From the NCBI RefSeq assembly GCF_000633595.2, contig NZ_JIBU02000008.1, positions 170,301 through 234,300 of the forward strand: a stretch of 64,000 nucleotides of DNA, read 5' to 3'. Source of the stretch: Clostridium drakei. GTDB taxonomy: Bacteria > Bacillota > Clostridia > Clostridiales > Clostridiaceae. The notes below the pieces were generated by a model, which saw only the letters and a list, made by a program, of their open reading frames with translations, was not told the origin of the DNA and did no database searches. This document shows positions 16,623-25,571 of this stretch, piece by piece (position 1 is the stretch's first letter; every line of letters begins with the position of its first letter). Both the position numbers and the translations under genes were made by a program.

Positions 16623-17483
16623 TTATAAAACATTTATACATTTATTTAAATCATCAAAATTGGCATGAGTATATATAGATGTAACCTTTAAATTAGAGTG
16701 CCCTAAAAGTTTTTGAACGTAAACAAGGTTAACTCCATTTTTAATTAAGTTGGATGCAAAACTGTGTCTAAGTATATGAGCACTTATATGTTTTTCCCAT
16801 CCAAGATTTTTTGCAGTATCATTTAAAATTCTGTTTACATAAGCTGCACTTAAGCTTCCAGATTTTTCTGTAGCAAAAAAATAATTATTTTTTGTTGAGC
16901 AATCATATGTTTTTGCATAGCTTTGCAATATGGATAGTAAATGTATATTAATAGGTATATTTCTATTTTTAGAACCTTTACCATTTATTACATGTATAAT
17001 TTTATTTTTAATATCAACATCTTCCACTTTTAAATTCAAACATTCACTAATTCTAAGTCCTGTATAAAAAAGTGTTTGTGCAACAGTTTTAACTATTGGA
17101 TGTTCAATTGCATTTATAAGAGTACGTGCTTCTTCCATTGACAAAAAGGTTCTTTCTTTTCTTTGGATTTTTATAGGTTCTATAGACATAGCTATATTTA
17201 AATTACAAAGATTATTTTTATATAAGTAATTCCAGAAAGACCTAAGAGTATAAAGTTGCCTGCTTCTACTAGCTGAAGATAGCTTTTTCAATTTTAGCTG
17301 GTATAGGTAGTCATCTATATCTACATTTTTTACTTCATTTATATAAACAGCACAATTATATTTTAATTCTAGAAAATGCTCAAAGGCTGTTAAATCTGAA
17401 GTATAGGATTTTATAGTTTCTTTGCTTTTATTTGTTATAGTAATATGGTAAATGAATTTTTTTATTCCATTATTTAACAGCAT
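16623..17483 (-). CDS. Tyrosine recombinase/integrase, copy 2
   Basis: A 286-residue recombinase starting at ATG 17483 after AAAGGAGG. The catalytic set is complete: GLRISE (Arg), GKGSKNRNIPI (Lys), HILRHSFAS (His, Arg), LLGHSNLKVTSIYTHA (His, Tyr). It closely resembles copy 1 (2203-3069) over its whole length, including SASRSRQLYTLRSFWNYLYK against QASRSRSYHIIRSFYSYCYK. Together with its repeat-HTH partner and the headless S-layer ORF behind it, it forms a mirror image of the + strand unit. Whether both recombinases act on the same sites is open. The 17484-17742 gap before it holds its promoter region but no gene. Confidence 0.9.
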   Translation of the reverse strand: MLLNNGIKKFIYHITITNKSKETIKSYTSDLTAFEHFLELKYNCAVYINEVKNVDIDDYLYQLKLKKLSSASRSRQLYTLRSFWNYLYKNNLCNLNIAMSIEPIKIQRKERTFLSMEEARTLINAIEHPIVKTVAQTLFYTGLRISECLNLKVEDVDIKNKIIHVINGKGSKNRNIPINIHLLSILQSYAKTYDCSTKNNYFFATEKSGSLSAAYVNRILNDTAKNLGWEKHISAHILRHSFASNLIKNGVNLVYVQKLLGHSNLKVTSIYTHANFDDLNKCINVL

Positions 17484-17742
17484 GATATACCTCCTTTGTA
17501 GTAAAATGAAGAAATATGTAAAATATTAGACAATATGCACATGAATATAATATCTTTATGGTATAATTTTGTCAATTATCCAATTAGTATTATGCATGTT
17601 ATTTACAATATGTTTATAATATTTTTTACTTAATTAATTATATTATTCTTATAATATAAATAGTGTAAAAATTTCCAGCTATAAGGTTGTTTTTTTATTA
17701 ACTAAATATAGTGAAGTTAGTATTTAAATTAGGTATAATCAA

Positions 17743-17771
17743 TTGAATGACAAAGTAAAAAGTAATATAAT
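17743..17771 (+). promoter_or_regulatory. Sigma-A promoter for second small membrane protein
   Basis: TTGAAT (17743-17748), a 17-bp spacer and TATAAT (17766-17771), with flanks like those at 9116-9144. It lies 33 bp before the start codon. Confidence 0.8.
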
Positions 17772-17804
17772 CTAGTTATGTGTGAAATATGGGAGGTGAA
17801 ATGG

Positions 17805-18359
17805 ATGAAAAAGCAAACAGGAATAGTCGCTGTAGTTATATTAGTAATAGTAGTGATTATTGGTGGATATTACGGTTATCAAAGGTATAGTTTAAGCAAA
17901 AATTCAAATGTACCAAATACTGCTAAAGTAGATAAAAATGTAAAAGAGGCAAAAGATGCAGTTGATAAAGCAACGTCCACTAAAAGTAAAGAAGACATAT
18001 CAAAAGCAAGAGAAGCAGTTAATAAATTATCAGCAGGTGAAATCAAGGATTCTTTAGCTAAGAGAATATACTCTATAGATGTAAATGCAGACAAAGCAAA
18101 CAGTACAGCTAATATTAATATAAATGATAAAGCTGATAAGGTAAAGCTTGATGTGGATAATACGACTTTGCTAGGATTTAGTTTTTTGAAGATATCTTTT
18201 GATCAAATGAATAAAGATGGTTATGTAGTAAAGTATGATGGAAATAATGCAGCTTGGAGTGCAAAGTTTAATTGTTTTGTACTTAAATATGAAGGAAAGA
18301 AAGTGTTAAGTGAATTTGATGCTAAAAAAGTTTCTGTAGAGAAAAAAGCTGCTCAATAA
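17805..18359 (+). CDS. Membrane-anchored protein with S-layer-shared C-terminal domain
   Basis: The start is ATG 17805 after GGGAGGTGA; the frame opens 27 bases earlier without a ribosome site. The 184-residue protein has an N-terminal membrane anchor (VVILVIVVIIGGYYGY) nearly identical to that of the 9178 gene. A lysine/alanine-rich helical spacer (~residues 30-90, AREAVNKLSAGEIKDSL) follows, then a ~65-residue C-terminal domain from DVDNTTLLGFSFLKIS to EFDAKKVSV. That last domain recurs at the C-terminus of the CWB2 protein encoded next (18711-19979), with strong similarity at both protein and DNA level. The domain is unknown to me. It might mediate binding between a membrane protein and the wall layer; this is inference only. 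Confidence 0.75.
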   Translation: MKKQTGIVAVVILVIVVIIGGYYGYQRYSLSKNSNVPNTAKVDKNVKEAKDAVDKATSTKSKEDISKAREAVNKLSAGEIKDSLAKRIYSIDVNADKANSTANININDKADKVKLDVDNTTLLGFSFLKISFDQMNKDGYVVKYDGNNAAWSAKFNCFVLKYEGKKVLSEFDAKKVSVEKKAAQ

Positions 18360-18710
18360 TTAAATTCTAATTATTATTCAATATTATGGATATATAAATT
18401 ATTTGCTTCAAAGTACATTTAATAATTATGGAGTATTTTGATCGGTTTGCCATATACTAGTTTGAAACTTACATAAAATTATGCATATAGTGAAAAATAT
18501 ATAATTACAATTTAATATTTTATGAATTTATGGTTTTTTATTGAATCATTTACATGAATTAATACATTGTAAAAGTATTATTTTAACATTAAAATGAAAC
18601 TATCGATATAGTTGATTAGTACAATCTAAAAGAGAATTTTATGTCTAGATTTGCTTATTAACATTGCAGTTAAAATTGAATAACTTTATTCAATACAGGA
18701 GGTAGAAGAT
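18360..18710 (+). promoter_or_regulatory. Leader of first CWB2 gene: promoter and 5' hairpin
   Basis: This 351-base gap has no ORF. A weak sigma-A promoter candidate is TTAACA (18583-18588), 18 bp, TATAGT (18607-18612). Just before the ribosome site AGGAGGT (18697-18703) is a perfect 8-bp hairpin, ATTGAATA (18675-18682) / TATTCAAT (18687-18694). A hairpin close to the start of a highly expressed S-layer mRNA could protect the transcript. Confidence 0.5.
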
Positions 18711-19979
18711 ATGAGTAAAAAAGGTACAAGAGCTCTTGCAAGTGCCACTCTTATGGCATTGATTTTAACTACAGCTTTATCAGCTGGTTCAGTTAAGGCA
18801 GCAGAAGGAAAAGTTACAAGAGTAGGTGAAATTGATAGGTATGCTACTGCAGCCAAAATTGCTACAACAAATTGGACAAACAGTGATGATGTAGTATTAG
18901 TATCAGGAGAAGGATATGCAGATGCAGTAAGTGCTTCAGCATTAGCTAAAAAGCTAAATGCACCAATACTTTTGACAACGGCAGCAACATTAAGTACAGA
19001 TACTCAAAGTGCATTAAGTGCATTAAAAGCTAAAAATATATACATAATAGGCGGAAATGCTTCAGTTTCAGCTTCAGTAAGAACTGTATTAAAATCTAAT
19101 TATAATTTAATAGAACTTGGTGGTTCTGACAGATACCAGACTAATGTGAAAGTTGCTCAAAAATTAGTTGACTTAGGAGTTAAAGCTGACGAAGTTATAA
19201 TGGTTGGTGGAGAAGGTTTTTCAGATGCCTTATCAGTAGCACCAATAGCAGCAGCTAAGGGACAAATTCTTTTACTTGGAATGAACAGCAGTGAACATAT
19301 GAAACCAGTTGTAGATTTTGTAAATCAGAATAATTCAAAGGTTACTGTAATTGGAACTAGCAACGTTATAAACAGTTCTATTTATAGTGAGGTAAAGGCT
19401 GTAAATAGAGTAGATGGTGGAACAGATAGATTTGATACAAATATGAAAGTTTTAGCAGCATTTAAGGATACTGTTAAAATGGACAAAATGTATGTTGCAA
19501 ACGCATCAGGTGATGGTTATGCAGATGCTTTAGTTGCATCAGCAGTTGCAGGAAAATCAGAAGCACCACTAATATTAGTTGATACTGAAGGATCAAATGC
19601 AACAGCTAACGCTATAACATATATTAAAAATAATGCTAATTCTAAAACAGATTTAAATATTATAGGTGGAACAGGTGTTGTTACAAATGACACAGAAGAT
19701 TCTATAAATAAGGCTATACCTGCTGCAGAAGATCCTGATAATCAAACAGGTGAACAAGTTGATATTAAAGCTACTATTGATGCAGATAATACAACTTTAT
19801 TAGGATTTACTTTCCTAAAAATATCTTTTGATGGAATGAGTAAAGATGGATATAATGTAAAATATGATGGAAATGATGCAACTTGGAGTACAAAATTTAA
19901 TTGTTTTGTTGTTAAATATGATGGATACAAGCAATTAGGCGAGTTTGATGCTTCAAAAGTTTCTGTAACCAAAAAGTAA
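18711..19979 (+). CDS. CWB2 cell-wall-binding protein with short C-terminal domain
   Basis: A 422-residue secreted protein. The signal peptide has a basic start (MSKKGTRAL) and a hydrophobic core and ends at SVKAAEG (~residue 32). Three cell-wall-binding type 2 repeats follow (about residues 35-130, 130-230, 230-335), marked by R.DRYATA, the repeated YADAVSASALAKK/FSDALSVAPIAA/YADALVASAVAGK blocks and the IIGG turns; CWB2 repeats bind anionic wall polymers. After a short acidic linker comes the ~65-residue domain TTLLGFTFLKISFDGMSK...FDASKVSV shared with the protein encoded just upstream. It is short for an S-layer protein because no Ig-like tail is present. The N-terminal two thirds are closely similar to the next gene, showing tandem duplication. 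Confidence 0.9.
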   Translation: MSKKGTRALASATLMALILTTALSAGSVKAAEGKVTRVGEIDRYATAAKIATTNWTNSDDVVLVSGEGYADAVSASALAKKLNAPILLTTAATLSTDTQSALSALKAKNIYIIGGNASVSASVRTVLKSNYNLIELGGSDRYQTNVKVAQKLVDLGVKADEVIMVGGEGFSDALSVAPIAAAKGQILLLGMNSSEHMKPVVDFVNQNNSKVTVIGTSNVINSSIYSEVKAVNRVDGGTDRFDTNMKVLAAFKDTVKMDKMYVANASGDGYADALVASAVAGKSEAPLILVDTEGSNATANAITYIKNNANSKTDLNIIGGTGVVTNDTEDSINKAIPAAEDPDNQTGEQVDIKATIDADNTTLLGFTFLKISFDGMSKDGYNVKYDGNDATWSTKFNCFVVKYDGYKQLGEFDASKVSVTKK

Positions 19980-19997
19980 TTAAAACTAAAATTAAAA

Positions 19998-20036
19998 GGA
20001 AGAAGGAAATCATATTCCTTCTTCTGTTATTTTTTG
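19998..20036 (+). terminator. Rho-independent terminator
   Basis: GAAGAAGGAA / TTCCTTCTTC with a short loop and then TGTTATTTTTTG, 20 bp after the CWB2 gene stop. Confidence 0.8.
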
Positions 20037-20206
20037 AGTATATTACACGTAATGGGTAATAGTGCCATATGTACCTCCGCTTAGTTAAAATGTTATATGA
20101 TATTTTGCATATTATAAAAAACATGGAATTAAGTTTTCATGTTTTTTAATCTTTTAGTTTAATATTCAATAATTGCTATAAATTAATGCATTGAACATAT
20201 GATAAT

Positions 20207-20244
20207 CTAACATTAAAATTATTACATAAATAATAAAATGTTAG
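20207..20244 (+). promoter_or_regulatory. Leader hairpin that reaches the ribosome site
   Basis: CTAACATT (20207-20214) pairs perfectly with AATGTTAG (20237-20244), and A/T pairs extend it inwards. The right arm ends in the TTAGGAG ribosome site, so folding could limit translation of the S-layer protein. It may equally be a stabilising 5' hairpin. Confidence 0.4.
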
Positions 20245-20256
20245 GAGATTTAAAAT

Positions 20257-23200
20257 ATGAATAAAAAAAGTACAAAAACCATATTAGGTACTGTTTTTAT
20301 GTCATTGATTTTAACCACAGCTTTAGCCTATAAAGTTGAAGCTGCTGCAGGAAAAGTTACAAGAATAGGTGAAATTGATAGATATGCTACTGCAGCTAAG
20401 GTTGCTACATCAAATTGGACAACCAGTGACAATGTGATATTGGTAACAGGAGAAGGATATGCAGATGCAGTAAGTGGTTCAGCATTAGCTAAGAAGCTAA
20501 ATGCACCAATACTTTTAACGTCGTCAGCATCAATAAGTACATATACTCAAAATGCATTAAGTACATTAAAGGTTAAAAACATATACATAATAGGTGGAAA
20601 TGCTTCGGTTTCATCTTCAATAAGAAGTTTATTAAAATCTAATTACAATTTAATAGAACTTGGAGGAGCTAATAGATATGAAACCAATGCAAAGGTTGCT
20701 CAAAAATTAGTTGATTTAGGAGTTGACTCATCTAATGTTATGCTAGTTGGTGGAGAAGGTTTTTCAGATGCATTATCAGTAGCACCAATAGCAGCAGCTA
20801 AGGGGCAGATTCTCTTGCTTGGAGTGAATAGTATTGATTATATGAAGCCAGTTATAGACTTTGTAAGCAGAAATAATTCAAAAGTTATGGTAGTTGGAAC
20901 TAAAAATGTTATAAATGATTCTATTTATGGTGCATTAAATGCTGTAAGTAGGATAGATGGTGGAATGGATAGATTTGATACTAATATGAAGGTTTTAGCT
21001 GCTTTTAAAGACACTATTAAAATGGATAAAATGTATATTTCAAATGCATCAGGTTATGGGTATGCAGATGCTTTAGTTGCATCAGCAGTGGCTGGAAAAT
21101 CTGGTTCACCATTGGTATTAGTTGATACTGAAAGTTCAAATGGAACAGCTAATGCTATAGAATATATTAAAAATAATGCTAATACTAAGACTGATTTAAA
21201 TGTTGTAGGCGGTTTAGGGGTTGTTTCAAAAAATACTGAGAATGTTATAAATTCTGCTGTAACTAATAGTAATAATGAAAATGGTGAGGCCGCTGTTCAA
21301 TCTATAGAAGCGGTTAATTTAAGCCAATTCAAAGTTCATTTTAACACAGCCGTTTATAGTAATTCTGCTGAAGATGTAAGGAACTATAAATTAAATGGTG
21401 TTTCGTTAACACAAGTAGATGCAGGAGGAAATGCATTAGATGGAAACGGAGCAGTAGCTAAGACTATTGATGATAATACAGTTTTAATAACTTTATCAAC
21501 TCCGAGAAAACAATATGAAAGTGTTGTAATTTCGGTTAAAAAGTCTATTTTAACTGTAGATAAAACTCAGACTATAGCTGCCTTTGAAAAAAATATAATA
21601 TTAAGTGATACTGAAGTTCCTAAATTAAAATCAATCAAGGTAGAAGGAAATAATTTATTAACATTAGAATTTTCAGAAGTTGTTAATATAAATGATATTT
21701 TATCCTTGCAAAGGAAAATTAAAATTGATGAACAAAATATAGTTAGCTTTGGTATAGATAGTGATTTGTCTTTAACTAAAGTTAAAAATGGTATCATAGT
21801 AAATGGAAATACTTGGGCAAATAGTGTTCAATTTTACTTTAATGTGCCAATAGCGGCAGGAAGTCATATATTAAAGATCTCAGATGGGGAAACAGATAAG
21901 ATATTAAACGATGCAGCTGGTTTTACTTTAAGTGAGTCTAGTTTACAGTTTAAAGTAGATACTAATAATATTAGTCCATCAATTGTTTCTGTGGTCAAAG
22001 CTGCAAGTGGAGAAATTCATATTACTTTTGATAGATCAATGGACAAAAAGACAGCTTTTGATAGTAAGAATTATGAGTTAAATGGTATAAATTTAAAGTA
22101 TATGTCTGGAGTTAGTTTTGATACGGATAATGATGATTCTACAGTTAAAATAAAAGGAGTAAATAATATTCAACCAGGGGCCAATACTCTTTATATAAGT
22201 AATAACGTTAAGGATGCTTATGGTAACAAAATTCAGGATGATACTAGAGTAAACTTTAACGATATTAAAGATGAGGTAAAGCCAACAGTTGTAAATGTTA
22301 CAGCCATTGATGGAGAGACCATTCGTGTGAGATTTAGTAAGGATGTTAATTATTTTTATGCTACAAATAAATCTAATTACAAATTACAAGATTATGAAGG
22401 TATAAATGTAACAAATCATATTGATACGATATATAGTGTTGGTGGTGGAGATGAAACTAGTAATACCAATATTTTTGATATTAAATTAAAGAAGGTTAAT
22501 CCTAGTGATTCTAGTGACAGTTGGAGATTAACGGGTTCTAATTATACTTTAACAATTAAGAATATCATAGATACAGCAACAAGACCAAATACAATGGATG
22601 ATTATTCAACTATATTTACATGTGTTGATGATACAGCACCAAAGGTAACAGGAGTGTATTATAAGCAGAACAGTTTCTCAGGTAAGGATCAGATTGTTGT
22701 TTATTTTAATGAAGAAATGGATGTAAACACTGTTATGAATAAGAATAATTACAAGTTTGGAAATGGTGAAGGAGACACTGAGCCTTTGCCAGGTGATGCA
22801 AATATTGTATATGGTGGAGATGGCAAAAGTGTTATAATTGAATTTCCTACAAGATATCATGTTAAGATAGCTGATGCTCAAGGGAATATTGCTAACACTG
22901 GGATAAGCAATGATGTACTTAGACTAGTAGTTTCTAATGTTAAAGATAAGTCTTTTAATGTGTTAGATGGAGTAGCATATACAAGTGTAATATCTGTTAA
23001 TTCTAAAGGAACTAAGGTGAAAGCCAATACACTTAAGGTTTATTATGAAGGGCAAGATTTGAAAGCTTCAGTTCAGTTTGATAGAGCTATAGATAATTTA
23101 AATCCAAAAGATTTTACATTGGGAAAAGTGGTTCCAACTAGTGCAAGTGCCGATGGCAATAAAGTAATACTTACATTTAACGAATGGGATTTAGCTGATA

Positions 23201-23778
23201 CAGATGAAAAAAATGCAGTACCTCAAATAGTTTTTGCTAATGGAAAAGTTAATAATGATAGTAATACAACCAAGATAGAGCTTATAAAATCTCAAGGTCA
23301 AAAGGCATATTTAGGAATAAAATCATATGCTAAAACAACCGATGAAACTGGTGCTTCTATAGATATTTTGTCGGATGAAGTAGCCAATAGTCAAAATACA
23401 ATATATGATTATAGGATAAATCCTAAAACTACTTCGGAATATTGGACAGCATCAAAGGATGCAAATGGTGGAAAGGTTTATGTAACTTTTGATACTATAC
23501 TTAATGCAAATAGTGGAGTAAAAGCAGATGATTTTGTATTTATAGGTACTAATGGTACAGAATTAAAACCTGATTTACTATCAATAAATAAGAATACTAT
23601 AATATTTACTTTTAATAGTGATAATGATAATATACAAGCATTTAATGGAAAGGTTAGTATAAAAGTTAAGAGTACAGTGTCAGTAACAACTGATAGGGAT
23701 TTAGATGGGAAATATGTTAATTATATTCCGTCTAATGATGATTTGAAGGAAAGAAGCGTAAGTGTAGTATCTTCTTAA
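20257..23778 (+). CDS. S-layer-type protein: CWB2 anchor plus Ig-like tail
   Basis: A complete 1173-residue surface protein. The signal peptide (MNKKSTKTIL...LAYKVEAAAG, cleavage near residue 30) is followed by three CWB2 repeats to about residue 335, nearly the same as in the gene upstream. A long tail of Ig-like/SbsA-type domains (~345-1173) follows, with strands such as FNTAVYSNSAEDVRNYKLNG, FSEVVNINDIL, FDRSMDKKTAF and FNEEMDVNTVM. This is the layout expected of an S-layer or major wall protein in clostridia: wall anchor first, array of domains after. It shows what the two headless ORFs at 5157-8846 and 12315-15533 lack. Its tail is less Ala/Thr-rich than theirs, so it is not simply their source. 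A terminator follows directly. Confidence 0.9.
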   Translation: MNKKSTKTILGTVFMSLILTTALAYKVEAAAGKVTRIGEIDRYATAAKVATSNWTTSDNVILVTGEGYADAVSGSALAKKLNAPILLTSSASISTYTQNALSTLKVKNIYIIGGNASVSSSIRSLLKSNYNLIELGGANRYETNAKVAQKLVDLGVDSSNVMLVGGEGFSDALSVAPIAAAKGQILLLGVNSIDYMKPVIDFVSRNNSKVMVVGTKNVINDSIYGALNAVSRIDGGMDRFDTNMKVLAAFKDTIKMDKMYISNASGYGYADALVASAVAGKSGSPLVLVDTESSNGTANAIEYIKNNANTKTDLNVVGGLGVVSKNTENVINSAVTNSNNENGEAAVQSIEAVNLSQFKVHFNTAVYSNSAEDVRNYKLNGVSLTQVDAGGNALDGNGAVAKTIDDNTVLITLSTPRKQYESVVISVKKSILTVDKTQTIAAFEKNIILSDTEVPKLKSIKVEGNNLLTLEFSEVVNINDILSLQRKIKIDEQNIVSFGIDSDLSLTKVKNGIIVNGNTWANSVQFYFNVPIAAGSHILKISDGETDKILNDAAGFTLSESSLQFKVDTNNISPSIVSVVKAASGEIHITFDRSMDKKTAFDSKNYELNGINLKYMSGVSFDTDNDDSTVKIKGVNNIQPGANTLYISNNVKDAYGNKIQDDTRVNFNDIKDEVKPTVVNVTAIDGETIRVRFSKDVNYFYATNKSNYKLQDYEGINVTNHIDTIYSVGGGDETSNTNIFDIKLKKVNPSDSSDSWRLTGSNYTLTIKNIIDTATRPNTMDDYSTIFTCVDDTAPKVTGVYYKQNSFSGKDQIVVYFNEEMDVNTVMNKNNYKFGNGEGDTEPLPGDANIVYGGDGKSVIIEFPTRYHVKIADAQGNIANTGISNDVLRLVVSNVKDKSFNVLDGVAYTSVISVNSKGTKVKANTLKVYYEGQDLKASVQFDRAIDNLNPKDFTLGKVVPTSASADGNKVILTFNEWDLADTDEKNAVPQIVFANGKVNNDSNTTKIELIKSQGQKAYLGIKSYAKTTDETGASIDILSDEVANSQNTIYDYRINPKTTSEYWTASKDANGGKVYVTFDTILNANSGVKADDFVFIGTNGTELKPDLLSINKNTIIFTFNSDNDNIQAFNGKVSIKVKSTVSVTTDRDLDGKYVNYIPSNDDLKERSVSVVSS

Positions 23779-23790
23779 AATGTATTATGA

Positions 23791-23822
23791 AAAACAGAGG
23801 TTTTTAAGCCTCTGTTTTTTTG
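23791..23822 (+). terminator. Rho-independent terminator
   Basis: AAAACAGAGG / CCTCTGTTTT (23791-23800, 23809-23818) followed by a T run, just after the S-layer gene. Confidence 0.85.
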
Positions 23823-23836
23823 TAATAAAAAAGATG

Positions 23837-23876
23837 TGGAAATAAAATTTCCAATGTGGTAAAATTGTTTCATAAT
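23837..23876 (+). promoter_or_regulatory. Candidate marR promoter with palindrome
   Basis: TGGAAAT-aaa-ATTTCCA (23837-23853) is a perfect 7-bp palindrome. Its right arm overlaps a weak -35 (TTTCCA, 23848-23853), 17 bp before CATAAT (23871-23876). The position fits an autoregulatory operator of the MarR protein encoded 30 bp downstream; binding is not shown. Confidence 0.45.
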
Positions 23877-23905
23877 TGAAATATTTAATATTGAAAGGAA
23901 ATAGT

Positions 23906-24343
23906 ATGGAAAATGATAAAATTTATGAGTTAGTAGAAGAAATTAATTCTATTTCCAAGTTAATAAATCGAAAAATAAGTAGTGGCAAACACAGAAAGTT
24001 TACTATAACTACTTTAATGATAATGAATCAATTAAGAATTGGAAATGTAAAAACTTTGACAGGAATAAGTGAAACCTTAGGTATTCCTAATAGTACAGTT
24101 TCTGTGGTAGTAGACAAGCTTGTAAATTTAGGTATTGTCAGAAGGGAGAGGGATAAAAAAGATAGAAGAAAAGTACTTATATATATTGAAGACGAAGGAT
24201 TGCAGCAAGAAGAACAAGTTATAAAGTATAGAATGGAATATTTTAGAGATTTGTTTAGAAATGCTAGTGATGAAGAAATTAATTGTATTTTAAAAGGTTT
24301 AAAAATATTAGAAAAGTTTATGGATGAAAGCTCACAAAGGTAA
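23906..24343 (+). CDS. MarR-family transcriptional regulator
   Basis: The start is ATG 23906 after GAAAGGAAATAGT; the frame is open 30 bases upstream without support. The 145-residue protein has the winged helix-turn-helix of MarR regulators: recognition helix GIPNSTVSVVVDKLVNLGIV (about residues 60-79) and wing RRERDKKDRRKVLIYI with the conserved DxR. MarR proteins are dimeric repressors, often of drug or stress efflux genes, released by small ligands. It stands as the first gene before three TolC-like genes (20 bp to the next start) and an export system, so local control of that export locus is the natural reading. Confidence 0.9.
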   Translation: MENDKIYELVEEINSISKLINRKISSGKHRKFTITTLMIMNQLRIGNVKTLTGISETLGIPNSTVSVVVDKLVNLGIVRRERDKKDRRKVLIYIEDEGLQQEEQVIKYRMEYFRDLFRNASDEEINCILKGLKILEKFMDESSQR

Positions 24344-24363
24344 TTAAGAAGGAGGTTTTGTAT

Positions 24364-25527
24364 ATGAAGAGACTTAGAATGTTATGTATAACAGCAGCTT
24401 TAACCACTACTCTATTTTCATCAACAGTTTTTGCTGCACAACCTACACAAAACTTATTAGATGTGGATAAGGCGGTGAATATGGCTGTTGAAAATTCATA
24501 TTCACTTAAAAAGTTGGATATAAATATAGATCAACTTAAAAATAAATATGAAGATTCTCAAAGAAATGCTGCAAAATATAATGATCAATTAAGGTATATC
24601 CAATATACTCAAAGCTATAATGATAGTATGAAATTAAATCTTGTAAAAGCAAGAGATTTTTATCAATTAGAATATAAATATGCTATATTTCAATATACAA
24701 ATATAAAGGAAGCAGTAAAAAATGAGCTGACATTTAATATATATAAATTATATTCAGGACTTGTTAGCTTAAAGGAAGGCTTAGATGTAGAACAGCAAAA
24801 TTTCAATAATGTAGAGGACCAGTATAAAAAGGCACAACTTCAATTGCAGCTTGGATTGGTATCAAAAGTGGAAGTGAAAAATAGTGAGGCAGCATATACT
24901 GCTGAAAAAGCAAAATTAACTCAGCTTCAAAGGCAATATGATGCATATACTAAGCAGCTTAATCAACTTTTAGGAGTGGATATTAATACAAAATATACAG
25001 GTTTTACAAAAGATAACTTAGCAACTTCAGCAGGTACGAAAAATTATGATGATTATGTAAATGATGCATTTACAAATAGAGTTAAAATAAAAAATGATAA
25101 TGAAATGATTAGTACAAAAAATATAGAGTTTAATTTTGTAAAAGGAATATATAGCAATAGTAATACAGCTGAATACAAAGTAGCGGAATATCCAGTAGAA
25201 GCTGCTAAAAATAAGTTGGATACAGATAAAATTGATATATCAATAGAAATAAATAATTTGTACAATGATTTACAGGTTAAAGCTAAAAAATTAGAACCTG
25301 TAAAGAAGGATTATGATTCAATGAAGAAAACCTATGATAAGGCACTGCAAAGTTACAATTTGGGATTGATAAGCAAAATCGATTTTGATAAGGCGACAGT
25401 GGGTCTTAAAGCCAAAGAAAGTGCATTAAAATCTGCACAAAGAGATGTATGGTTAGCTCAAATAAGTCTTGAGTATGCTTCAAATGCAGGTGCTGATGGG
25501 TCAACTCTTGTAACTGCTAATAATTAA
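24364..25527 (+). CDS. TolC-like coiled-coil export protein 1
   Basis: The start is ATG 24364, after AAGGAGG. The 387-residue protein has a signal peptide (MKRLRMLCITAALTTTLFSSTVFAA) and then the helical repeats of the TolC/outer membrane efflux family: LDVDKAVNMAVENSYSLKK at the start, then long heptads with the turn motifs LGLVSKVEVKNSEAAY (~170) and LGLISKIDFDKATVGLKAK (~335). In diderms TolC forms the outer membrane tunnel; this organism appears to be a monoderm, where TolC-like secreted proteins of unknown role do occur. It is the first of three tandem paralogs. Confidence 0.8.
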   Translation: MKRLRMLCITAALTTTLFSSTVFAAQPTQNLLDVDKAVNMAVENSYSLKKLDINIDQLKNKYEDSQRNAAKYNDQLRYIQYTQSYNDSMKLNLVKARDFYQLEYKYAIFQYTNIKEAVKNELTFNIYKLYSGLVSLKEGLDVEQQNFNNVEDQYKKAQLQLQLGLVSKVEVKNSEAAYTAEKAKLTQLQRQYDAYTKQLNQLLGVDINTKYTGFTKDNLATSAGTKNYDDYVNDAFTNRVKIKNDNEMISTKNIEFNFVKGIYSNSNTAEYKVAEYPVEAAKNKLDTDKIDISIEINNLYNDLQVKAKKLEPVKKDYDSMKKTYDKALQSYNLGLISKIDFDKATVGLKAKESALKSAQRDVWLAQISLEYASNAGADGSTLVTANN

Positions 25528-25571
25528 GGTAGAGTAATTTATAACATTAGTTTAAAATTGGAGGTAAGATT

